From positions 1-6,563 of the forward strand of contig CBDUXZ010000109.1 of the NCBI GenBank assembly GCA_965371325.1: a stretch of DNA of 6,563 bases, read 5' to 3'. How positions within the stretch are numbered: position 1 is the stretch's first letter; each line of letters opens with the position of its first letter. The stretch is from CBDUXZ01 sp965371325 [NCBI: uncultured bacterium]. Lineage in GTDB: Bacteria > JAUYMQ01. This document shows positions 1 to 6,345 of the stretch, piece after piece. The position numbers and the translations under genes are program-made. Below the pieces are notes generated by a model. That model was not told where the DNA came from. It saw only the letters and a program-made list of their open reading frames with translations, and made no database searches.

Positions 1-242
1 TTAAGCGCTTGCTAATTGAGGGCTTTTTGCATTCGCCGGTCCGGGCCTCCCCCCGCGCCGCCGGGGTCGCCCCGGTCCGCCAGGGTGCCGGTTTCCTTCG
101 TTGGGGGGCCGCATCGCACGAAAAATCTTCCAGAGGGGGACTGATTCGTAGCTATCACGCTGAAATTTGGTGTCAAGTGAAAGTGGAGGAGAAACTGGGG
201 GGGCTCTGCTGGCGATTGCGATGCGGGGGGAGGAGGGCGGCC
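1..242. other. Left-edge region with no recognised gene
   Basis: I find no coding region with a plausible start, ribosome binding site or family resemblance here. The sequence is dominated by G/C runs. A short perfect GC hairpin (CCGGGG, TCG, CCCCGG at 61-75) has no T-tract on either side. On the minus strand the 60 bases or so beyond the flgM stop are C-rich and are listed separately. Because flgM points leftward, this is probably its 3' flank and the start of the next intergenic region. Confidence 0.6.
178..238 (-). terminator. C-rich, G-poor tract downstream of flgM, possible Rho-dependent 3' end
   Basis: Read on the minus strand just after the flgM stop, this stretch is more than half C and only about one base in eight is G, with several CUCC/CCC runs. 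Such C-over-G 'bubbles' are typical of Rho utilisation sites. No intrinsic terminator follows flgM in the window, so Rho-dependent termination is a reasonable guess. On the plus strand the same tract is G-run rich (196-203, 225-237). Confidence 0.22.
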
Positions 243-581
243 CTAGACGTCCTTGAGCAGCCCCTCGCGGATCATCCGTTCGGCCACACCATCGAGATCG
301 GGATCGTAACGTCCCTCCGCGATGATCTTCCGGTAACGGGCGACCAGCTCTTCACGGACCTCAGGGACGCCCTTGAGGGTATCCGCCGCAACACTGAACT
401 GATCCAGACCGTTCCCGCCGCTCCCGTTTGACCCGCCGTTGGAAGGCTTCTCGTCCGCAGGATCATCGGTGGGGCGGCGCATCCCGCCATTCCCCCCATC
501 CGGGGTCGAGGGGAGGGCGCGCCGGGCATTCGAGGTGCCCCTGGATTTTCGGCCCCCCCGGGGCCTGGATCGCTTGCTCAT
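243..581 (-). CDS. flgM: FlgM-type anti-sigma-28 factor
   Basis: This 112-residue protein is probably FlgM, which binds and inhibits the flagellar sigma factor FliA until the hook-basal body is complete. The C-terminal half (about residues 60-110) carries the family signature: a PEVREELV segment, then a helix with IAEGRYDPD, then VAERMIREGL. This matches the sigma-28-binding helices of FlgM. The N-terminal 58 residues are rich in Gly, Ser, Arg and Pro and look disordered; a flexible N-terminus is normal for FlgM, but the strongly basic first 21 residues are unusual. The start at 581 is supported by GGAG five bases upstream. An internal ATG at 482 would give 79 residues but has a weaker site. 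The protein is slightly longer than the usual FlgM of roughly 100 residues. It lies downstream of fliA on the same strand but is separated from it by a terminator and has its own candidate promoter. Confidence 0.88.
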   Translation of the reverse strand: MSKRSRPRGGRKSRGTSNARRALPSTPDGGNGGMRRPTDDPADEKPSNGGSNGSGGNGLDQFSVAADTLKGVPEVREELVARYRKIIAEGRYDPDLDGVAERMIREGLLKDV

Positions 582-639
582 CTGTTCTCCATGGCTTGCC
601 GATTACTATACGCCCTGTGGGCGAAGACCGTCAATCCAT

Positions 640-667
640 GTATCGGCCCCGCCGGGAAGAGCCTTGA
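640..667 (-). promoter_or_regulatory. Candidate sigma-28 promoter of flgM
   Basis: On the minus strand TCAAG (667-663) is followed by 15 bases and then GCCGATAC (647-640). The second element matches the flagellar sigma-28 -10 box GCCGATAA at seven of eight positions. The upstream element resembles TAAAG with a spacer one base longer than in enteric bacteria. The expected start would be near 633, giving a leader of about 50 bases. Its position between the fliA terminator and flgM makes it functionally sensible, as flgM is commonly driven by sigma-28 itself. Confidence 0.55.
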
Positions 668-671
668 ACGT

Positions 672-719
672 AAAAAAGGCCCGAACCGGAACGGGGTTCT
701 GCTCCCGTCCGGTCGGGCC
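672..719 (-). terminator. Intrinsic terminator of fliA
   Basis: The minus-strand RNA can form a 16-bp stem: TCGGGCC/CCGG/CCCGT on one arm (as read on the plus strand, 704-719) against ACGGG/CCGG/GGCCCGA (678-695). There are two single-base bulges (685, 690) and an eight-base loop (696-703). Six U residues follow directly (677-672). The stem begins 30 bases after the fliA stop codon. The T-tract lies only on the minus-strand side, so it acts on fliA and not on plus-strand transcription. Confidence 0.9.
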
Positions 720-748
720 AGCGCTTGCTCGGCGCTTGGGCACCTGAA

Positions 749-1507
749 TTATTTCTCGACGAGGCTCTTCAGTTTCGCACGAAGCCGGAGGATGGCCTTT
801 GTATGAATCTGGCAGACCCGCGATTCGGTGATGTCGAGGATCTTCCCGACCTCCTTCATGTTGAGTTCGTCGTAGTAGTACAGCGAAATGACGAGTCTCT
901 CTTTCTCGGGCAGATGGCTTATTGATTCCGCGACGATCCGCTTCATCTCATCGATGTTGAGGGCCCCGGCCGGGTCCTCGCCGGTCGTGTCCTCGAGAAC
1001 GTCGATCAGGTTTTTCTTTTCCAGGTCGCTTGCGTTTCGGACCTCGTCCAGGTTCACAACCGAGATCCCGCGTACCTGGTTCAGCATTTCATGAAACTTT
1101 TTGATCTCCACCCCGAGTTCACCCGCCACCTCTTCGTCGGAAGCCGACCTCCCGAGTTTCTGCTCCATCTGGCTGTAAGCTGCTTCGAGCTTGCGGCTCT
1201 TCTGCCTCACCGAGCGCGGAACCCAATCAAGCGACCTGAGCTGATCGAGAATAGCTCCCTTAATTCTGAATTCGGCATAGGTCTTGAACTTGCAGTTCTT
1301 TTCGGGGTTGTATTTTTCGATTGCGTCCATGAGCCCGATGACGCCGGTGTTCATGAGATCATCGAGGTCGACATGGGAAGGGAGGCGCTGAGCGATACGG
1401 TTCACGATGTACTTGATGAGGGGAGCATGCTCCATGATGAGCCGATCGCGGGTGGTCTGGCTCATGTTCCCGTTCTCCGCACTGTGGCGCTTGGGTTCCA
1501 CGTTCAT
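749..1507 (-). CDS. fliA: Flagellar sigma factor sigma-28 (FliA/WhiG family)
   Basis: This 252-residue protein is a group 3 RNA polymerase sigma factor that recognises late flagellar and chemotaxis promoters. Region 2 is clear: HAPLIKYIVNRIAQRLP (27-43), VDLDDLMNTGVIGLMDAIEKY (46-66) and KFKTYAEFRIKGAILDQLRSLDWVPRSVR (73-101), the last typical of the FliA group. Region 3 spans roughly 102-160. Region 4 (about 195-248) has LPEKERLVISLYYYDELNMKEVG and the helix-turn-helix ITESRVCQIHTKAILRLR. Length is normal for the family. The start at 1507 is chosen for GGAGAG five bases upstream; the longer frame from 1561 lacks such a site. An internal ATG at 1465 also has a weak GGAG and cannot be excluded. 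Upstream lie a structured leader and a strong sigma-54 promoter, and downstream an intrinsic terminator, so fliA is probably monocistronic. The neighbouring flgM would encode its inhibitor. Confidence 0.96.
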   Translation of the reverse strand: MNVEPKRHSAENGNMSQTTRDRLIMEHAPLIKYIVNRIAQRLPSHVDLDDLMNTGVIGLMDAIEKYNPEKNCKFKTYAEFRIKGAILDQLRSLDWVPRSVRQKSRKLEAAYSQMEQKLGRSASDEEVAGELGVEIKKFHEMLNQVRGISVVNLDEVRNASDLEKKNLIDVLEDTTGEDPAGALNIDEMKRIVAESISHLPEKERLVISLYYYDELNMKEVGKILDITESRVCQIHTKAILRLRAKLKSLVEK

Positions 1508-1665
1508 TACTTCTCTCCAAATCTTGGTGGAGGGTCCGGTCCAGAGACCGGACGTAATCACCGGTCGAGGCCGCGGCGCCTCTCGGGAGGTACCGCGGAA
1601 GCCGTCCGGTGGAGAAATGTTTCCGTGGAGTGGGGGGTTCTCCTTTCATCCTGGAACGCGTCCGA
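1508..1665 (-). promoter_or_regulatory. Structured 5' leader of fliA
   Basis: This is the transcribed leader expected from the sigma-54 promoter. It can form a nested hairpin with arms CCGCGG (1571-1576) and CCGCGG (1593-1598) enclosing CCTC/GAGG and a four-base loop. It can also form a perfect 8-bp hairpin GTCCGGTC/GACCGGAC with a four-base loop (1534-1553). The segment 1546-1551 (GACCGG) can instead pair with CCGGTC at 1561-1566, so the two pairings exclude each other. Closer to the gene, CTCCA (1532-1528, minus strand) can pair with TGGAG (1519-1515), which includes the Shine-Dalgarno sequence. The pairings are seen in the sequence; a regulatory role is inference. Confidence 0.45.
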
Positions 1666-1676
1666 AGGCGAAATTT

Positions 1677-1691
1677 GCAATCGCTATGCCA
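1677..1691 (-). promoter_or_regulatory. Sigma-54 (-24/-12) promoter of fliA
   Basis: The minus strand reads TGGCATAGCGATTGC followed by AAATTT. This has the invariant GG and GC dinucleotides ten bases apart and matches the consensus TGGCACG-N4-TTGC except at two of the less critical -24 positions. A preceding T and following A also fit the consensus. Transcription should start near 1665, about 158 bases before the fliA start codon. An EBP gene with an intact GAFTGA motif lies immediately upstream on the same strand and is the obvious activator. Confidence 0.85.
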
Positions 1692-1771
1692 ATGAGAGCG
1701 GAGCGGTCGTACTTGCGCCGCGATGGGGGTCACGGCGGGTGGGTAAGGAGATCTCTGTCGTGAAAATTCTC

Positions 1772-1789
1772 TTTAATTACGGGATTAAA
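1772..1789. repeat. AT-rich inverted repeat between operator and promoter
   Basis: TTTAAT (1772-1777) and ATTAAA (1784-1789) form a perfect 6-bp inverted repeat with a six-base spacer. Its centre lies about 115 bases upstream of the predicted fliA start, between the distal palindrome and the sigma-54 promoter. It could be a second protein site or a flexible or bent spacer of the kind used for DNA looping. A match to the IHF consensus is only partial. Confidence 0.3.
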
Positions 1790-1875
1790 TCTCTTGTGTG
1801 CGAGTTTTGTGGGCTGTTGTTCGGGGAAAAAGAAAATGAGAATGGGTGGGTGCGGAAGTCCGTTCCGACGCCAAT

Positions 1876-1897
1876 ATGCGTCATCCTATTGACGCAT
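1876..1897. promoter_or_regulatory. Palindromic operator, candidate enhancer site upstream of fliA
   Basis: ATGCGTCA (1876-1883), six bases, then TGACGCAT (1890-1897) is a perfect 8-bp inverted repeat. Its core GTCA-N6-TGAC has the same form as the FleQ box of Pseudomonas (GTCA-N6-TGAC). The centre is about 220 bases upstream of the predicted fliA transcription start, a typical enhancer distance for a sigma-54 activator. The adjacent EBP is the likely ligand, but that is inference. Confidence 0.6.
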
Positions 1898-1969
1898 TTT
1901 GTCGCTGAGGTACGAGATTGTACCGAAGCGGGGACCCGGAAGTTCACTCTTGTGATTAGGCCGAGGAGG

Positions 1970-1996
1970 GGGAGCCCGGAACGCCTGTGGGCTCCC
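1970..1996 (-). terminator. Strong hairpin after the EBP gene, possible 3' end
   Basis: GGGAGCCC (1970-1977) and GGGCTCCC (1989-1996) form a perfect 8-bp stem with an 11-base loop, 73 bases past the EBP stop codon. There is no T-tract on either strand, so it is not a standard intrinsic terminator. It could mark or protect the mRNA 3' end of the EBP transcript. Confidence 0.35.
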
Positions 1997-2068
1997 GGAA
2001 ACGGGATGGGAAACTGGGTCACGGTGTGGTAATCGGCGATCCCGGAAAGGAGAGCAGGGGGGTGTGGT

Positions 2069-3535
<1,467 letters not shown>

Positions 3536-3585
3536 GAACGCCCCCGGCGAGCGGTGAGTGCAATGCTAATGAACAGGGAGGCCAG

Positions 3586-3614
3586 AGTATACGGGCGCGT
3601 TTTTTCCAAATCAA
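3586..3614 (-). promoter_or_regulatory. Sigma-70-type promoter of the EBP gene
   Basis: On the minus strand TTGATT (3614-3609), a 17-base spacer and TATACT (3591-3586) match the housekeeping consensus at four and five of six positions with ideal spacing. The start would fall near 3579, about 44 bases before the EBP start codon. This suggests the regulator is made by the vegetative sigma factor at the top of the cascade. Confidence 0.65.
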
Positions 3615-3676
3615 GCGGTACGTTTGCGCAGGCCAGGATCGAGTAATGACGGGGCGGCCAGAAGATCCGACGCCAC

Positions 3677-3704
3677 TCAAGAGAACGGGCGATTTAGCCG
3701 AAAA
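3677..3704 (+). promoter_or_regulatory. Candidate sigma-28-like promoter of the pseudo-EBP/HD-GYP operon
   Basis: TCAAG (3677-3681), 15 bases, then GCCGAAAA (3697-3704) repeats exactly the layout of the element ahead of flgM, and matches the GCCGATAA box at seven of eight positions. Transcription would begin near 3711, about 100 bases before the coding start at 3810. If real, it places these two genes in the late flagellar class. The upstream element is a weak match. Confidence 0.35.
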
Positions 3705-3738
3705 AGTCTCCAAGCGATGTTTCGTGCTGATCCATATC

Positions 3739-3759
3739 CTCCGGCACGCCCCGCCGGAG
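3739..3759 (+). other. Leader hairpin upstream of the pseudo-EBP gene
   Basis: CTCCGGC (3739-3745) and GCCGGAG (3753-3759) form a perfect 7-bp stem with a seven-base loop, about 50 bases before the start at 3810. No T-tract follows, so it is not an intrinsic terminator. It may stabilise the leader or be incidental in this GC-rich stretch. Confidence 0.3.
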
Positions 3760-3809
3760 ACATCCGGCCGACGAGACCCAGGGCGGTTCCGACAGCGATG
3801 GAAGAGCGA

Positions 3810-5156
3810 ATGACAAAGATTTCAGACAACAAGGGACGCGTGCTAATCACCGGGGGCCCTGCCGATCTGGTCGCGGCGCTGTCGAGCGCTCTGGAGCGCG
3901 ATGGCCAGCGCGTTTCCACTATTCAGTCGATCTCCATGGCCATCGAGGTCCTGACCGCGCGAAATCCCGATGTGCTGCTCATCGGAAGCGATCCTTCGGG
4001 CAAGGGCGGACGCGCAGTGCTGGAGCAAGTCCGGGCCGTCCGGCCGGGGACCCAGGTTATCCTGCTGACGGATAGGGGCGGCATCGCAGACGCCGGTGCC
4101 CTTGCCCGCGCGGGCCTCGTGGACTTCCTGGAGAGCCTGCCGGCAGAAACGGAACTGGTTACGCTCCTGGTCCGCCGGGCTGTCGAGCGAAAGTCGCTTC
4201 TCACCCGGGTGGGTCAACTTGATTCCAGCCAGGATGCTGCCGGCACGCTTTGCGGGATCGTCGGCTCCTCGCTTTCGATGCGGGAGATATCGAGGCGCGC
4301 CACCCAGTGCTCCCTCGGCCATGTGAATATCGTGATCGAAGGGGAAGAGGGGACGGGGCGATCGACGATCGCCAAGGCGATCCATCAGGAGGGTTCGCGG
4401 AGGGATCAACCTCTCATTCAGGTCCGTCGTACCGAGACGGCGGAAGCAATGGCAGGCTTATTTGGAGAGGCCAGCGCCGGGACCGTCCTATTCGAGGCTG
4501 TCGATGCGCTCCGCGGCGACGCGCAACGAAGCGTCCTCTCCATCCTGGAGGCGCAGGAACAGGAGGAGATTGTTCAGGGGTCCGGTGGCGGGGAAACACG
4601 ACCACGGATTGTGGCCCTTACGAGCGTCGATTTGGATCTTCAGGTTCAGCGAGGCCGGTTCGAGGGGGAGCTCTACCGCCGTTTGAAGGGCGAGTCACTC
4701 CGGATGCCTCCACTCCGGGAAAGGCGCGAGGACATTCCGGGCCTCGTTCAGCATTTTCTCCGGAAGCATGAGCGCGAGGAGGCTTCCGTGAAGGGAATCG
4801 ATTCTACCGCGCTGAACCTCCTTTGTCAGTACGATTGGCCGGGGAATGTGCAGGAGCTGGAGGACTGTGTTCGGTACGCCATCGCGGTGGCAGGGGTGCA
4901 GACTATCCAGACGGAGCATTTTCCGGAGAAGGTCGTCGAATCGTCCAAGCGGCGCGTGGTCGGCGAAAGCGCGAGTGCGCTTTCTCTCAAGGGTTACGAA
5001 AAACACTCGATCGAACACGCTCTGATGCTGTGCGACGGTGACATCCTGCGGGCGGCGAATATGCTGGGGATTGGCAGAAGCACGCTGTACCGAAAGATGA
5101 AGTTCCACGGAATCAGAAGGCGCCCGATCCGCTGTGACCGACCCACGAGCGGCTGA
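3810..5156 (+). CDS. Catalytically degenerate enhancer-binding-protein homologue (REC-like, AAA+-like, Fis HTH)
   Basis: This 448-residue protein has the NtrC-family order: receiver-like (about 9-125), AAA+-like (about 147-375) and Fis-type helix-turn-helix (about 395-434, with GIGRSTLYRKMK). The start at 3810 follows GGAAG five bases upstream; the frame extends to 3624, but those residues resemble nothing. Every active site is altered. In the receiver the acidic pair is Gly-Gly (15-16), the phosphoacceptor is Gly59 and the conserved Lys is Ser109. In the ATPase, Walker A is GEEGTGRS (Lys to Arg184), Walker B ends Glu229-Ala230 instead of Asp-Glu, sensor I Asn is Ser272, the first arginine finger is Glu285 and sensor II Arg is Gln348. 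About 18 residues spanning GAFTGA are absent between LFG (217-219) and AGTVLF (223-228). Scaffold motifs such as PPLRERREDI and WPGNV remain and the frame is unbroken, so the gene looks maintained. It cannot be a normal sigma-54 activator. A DNA-binding repressor, a sigma-70 regulator (TyrR-like) or a partner that poisons the divergent EBP are possible. Confidence 0.9.
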   Translation: MTKISDNKGRVLITGGPADLVAALSSALERDGQRVSTIQSISMAIEVLTARNPDVLLIGSDPSGKGGRAVLEQVRAVRPGTQVILLTDRGGIADAGALARAGLVDFLESLPAETELVTLLVRRAVERKSLLTRVGQLDSSQDAAGTLCGIVGSSLSMREISRRATQCSLGHVNIVIEGEEGTGRSTIAKAIHQEGSRRDQPLIQVRRTETAEAMAGLFGEASAGTVLFEAVDALRGDAQRSVLSILEAQEQEEIVQGSGGGETRPRIVALTSVDLDLQVQRGRFEGELYRRLKGESLRMPPLRERREDIPGLVQHFLRKHEREEASVKGIDSTALNLLCQYDWPGNVQELEDCVRYAIAVAGVQTIQTEHFPEKVVESSKRRVVGESASALSLKGYEKHSIEHALMLCDGDILRAANMLGIGRSTLYRKMKFHGIRRRPIRCDRPTSG

Positions 5157-5202
5157 CCATCCCGTAGCGATCATGGAGCAGTTTGGAAGAGAGGAGAGGC
5201 CG

Positions 5203-6312
5203 ATGAAACCCGCCGTTCTGTTCGTCGATGACGAGCCCAATATCCTGAAGGCGTTGGGGAGGCTTTTCCGCGGCGAGAATTTCGATCTCAAAACAGCGGG
5301 AAGCGGCGCCGACGCCCTCAAGCTGATCGAAGAGCGCCCGGTCCAGATTCTAGTCAGCGATCACCGGATGCCGGGCATGACCGGCGTCGATCTTCTCTCG
5401 AAGGTTCGCGAACGCTGGCCGGAAGTCATGCGAATTCTGGTGACCGGCAACTCCGAGATCAATATCGCGGTCGATGCCATCAATCGCGGTCAGATCTTCA
5501 GGCTCATCACCAAGCCCTGGAATGACGACGAAATCAAGGCCACCGTGAAAGAGGCCCTGGATCTTTACTTGCTGAAGGATGAGATCAAGCGTCTTAATCA
5601 CCTTACGCAGGAGCAGAATCTCGAGCTCAAGGACCTGCATCATAATCTCGAGCAGAAGGTGATGGAGCGAACCCGGGATCTCTCCAAGAAGAACGCGGAG
5701 CTGGGGCATGTCTACGTTGGTACGCTGAGGGCTGTCATCGGCTCGGTCGACGCGCGGCACCGCTGCTCTTCGGGTCACTCGGAGCGTGTGGGTAATTGCA
5801 CGGCGATGATCGCGCGCCGGATGGGCCTCGAAGAGCCTCGCGTCAGGAGAATGCAGATCGCCGGCCTGCTTCATGATGTGGGGATCATAGGCGTTCGTGG
5901 AAAAATCTTCGGCAAGCAGGGTCCGCTTTCACCAGACGAGTGGAAGGAGATGAGGGAACATCCGGTTCTGTCGGTGCAGATCATCGGCGCAGTCCCCGGG
6001 TTGCAGGACATTCTTCCGATGGTGCGCAACCATCACGAGTGGTTCGACGGAGACGGGCGCGGCTATCCGGACGGTCTGAAGGGAGACGCCATCAATACGG
6101 GCGCCAGGATCATTCGCATCGCCGACGCAATCGAAGCGATGACTCATGACCGCCCGTACAGAAAAGCCCGCCCCCTCGATCGCGTGATAGATGAGCTGAA
6201 GAAACTCTCGGGCAGCGCTTTCGATCCCGATGTCGCCCGTTGCGCGGTTGATCTCATCGAGGAAGGCGGAGAGGAATTCGTCGAGGCCCAGTCGAGGAAC
6301 GACTCCTTTTAG
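5203..6312 (+). CDS. Response regulator with HD-GYP domain (RpfG-type cyclic-di-GMP phosphodiesterase)
   Basis: This 369-residue cytoplasmic protein probably hydrolyses cyclic-di-GMP in response to phosphorylation. The receiver domain (4-120) is intact: D9/D10, phosphoacceptor D53 in SDHRMPG, T81 and K104. A charged coiled-coil linker (about 124-168, with LEQKVMERTRDL) leads to the HD-GYP domain (about 170-355). The expected metal and substrate residues are present: H192 in GHSERVG, H224-D225, H253, H277-H278, GYP (287-289) and D308. Two oddities: the HDxGK motif reads HDVGI (Lys to Ile228), and the DG-to-GYP spacing is three residues (DGDGRGYP), where one is usual. The start at 5203 follows a GGAG/GAGAGG site; an upstream GTG at 5134 would overlap the preceding gene and adds unrelated residues. 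It lies 46 bases after the pseudo-EBP gene, probably in one operon, consistent with a link between cyclic-di-GMP and motility. No cognate kinase is in the window. Confidence 0.93.
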   Translation: MKPAVLFVDDEPNILKALGRLFRGENFDLKTAGSGADALKLIEERPVQILVSDHRMPGMTGVDLLSKVRERWPEVMRILVTGNSEINIAVDAINRGQIFRLITKPWNDDEIKATVKEALDLYLLKDEIKRLNHLTQEQNLELKDLHHNLEQKVMERTRDLSKKNAELGHVYVGTLRAVIGSVDARHRCSSGHSERVGNCTAMIARRMGLEEPRVRRMQIAGLLHDVGIIGVRGKIFGKQGPLSPDEWKEMREHPVLSVQIIGAVPGLQDILPMVRNHHEWFDGDGRGYPDGLKGDAINTGARIIRIADAIEAMTHDRPYRKARPLDRVIDELKKLSGSAFDPDVARCAVDLIEEGGEEFVEAQSRNDSF

Positions 6313-6345
6313 GCCGACCTGGATTTCAACGCGCCTCTCCCCGAG

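Larger units (their letters stand above)
1508..2068. other. 561-base intergenic control region between the EBP gene and fliA
   Basis: No convincing gene lies here. The open frames that cross it on either strand have no recognisable domain and mostly continue as antisense of fliA. Ordered along the minus strand it holds a hairpin after the EBP gene (1996-1970), a GTCA-N6-TGAC palindrome (1897-1876), an AT-rich inverted repeat (1789-1772), the sigma-54 promoter (1691-1677) and the folded fliA leader. The layout of distant operator, AT-rich spacer and -24/-12 element is the classic arrangement of a sigma-54 enhancer promoter. Confidence 0.75.

Noticed and set aside
1-35. Possible plus-strand terminator ending in GGCTTTTT at 22-28
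   Set aside because: Only a four-base stem can be formed before the T-run and the upstream gene is outside the window.
61-75. CCGGGG-TCG-CCCCGG hairpin as a terminator
   Set aside because: No T-tract on either strand and the surroundings are a general GC-rich stretch.
150-176. Minus-strand TTGACA (176-171) as a sigma-70 promoter reading off the left edge
   Set aside because: A perfect -35 box, but at 16-17 bases the best -10 candidates (TAGCTA and neighbours) match only about two of six positions.
749-1561. Longer fliA reading frame starting at 1561
   Set aside because: The extra 18 residues are unlike the family and run through the leader hairpin; GGAGAG five bases before 1507 decides the start.
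1777-2022. Minus-strand 81-codon open frame between the EBP gene and fliA
   Set aside because: No ribosome site or recognisable domain; it covers the palindrome and the hairpin, so regulatory DNA is the simpler reading.
1091-2032. Long plus-strand open frame of 313 codons
   Set aside because: More than half of it is antisense to fliA, the rest crosses the sigma-54 promoter, the palindrome and the fliA leader. The translation resembles no family and has no ribosome site.
3624-3809. N-terminal extension of the pseudo-EBP frame
   Set aside because: 62 low-complexity residues with no receiver-domain similarity, overlapping a candidate promoter and a leader hairpin; the site at 3810 has the better ribosome binding sequence.
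5134-5202. GTG start for the HD-GYP gene overlapping the upstream gene
   Set aside because: Adds 23 residues before a receiver domain that begins naturally at 5203, which has a clear GGAG/GAGAGG site.
4695-5321. Minus-strand open frame of 208 codons
   Set aside because: Entirely antisense to the pseudo-EBP and HD-GYP genes, with no family resemblance; a shadow of high GC content.
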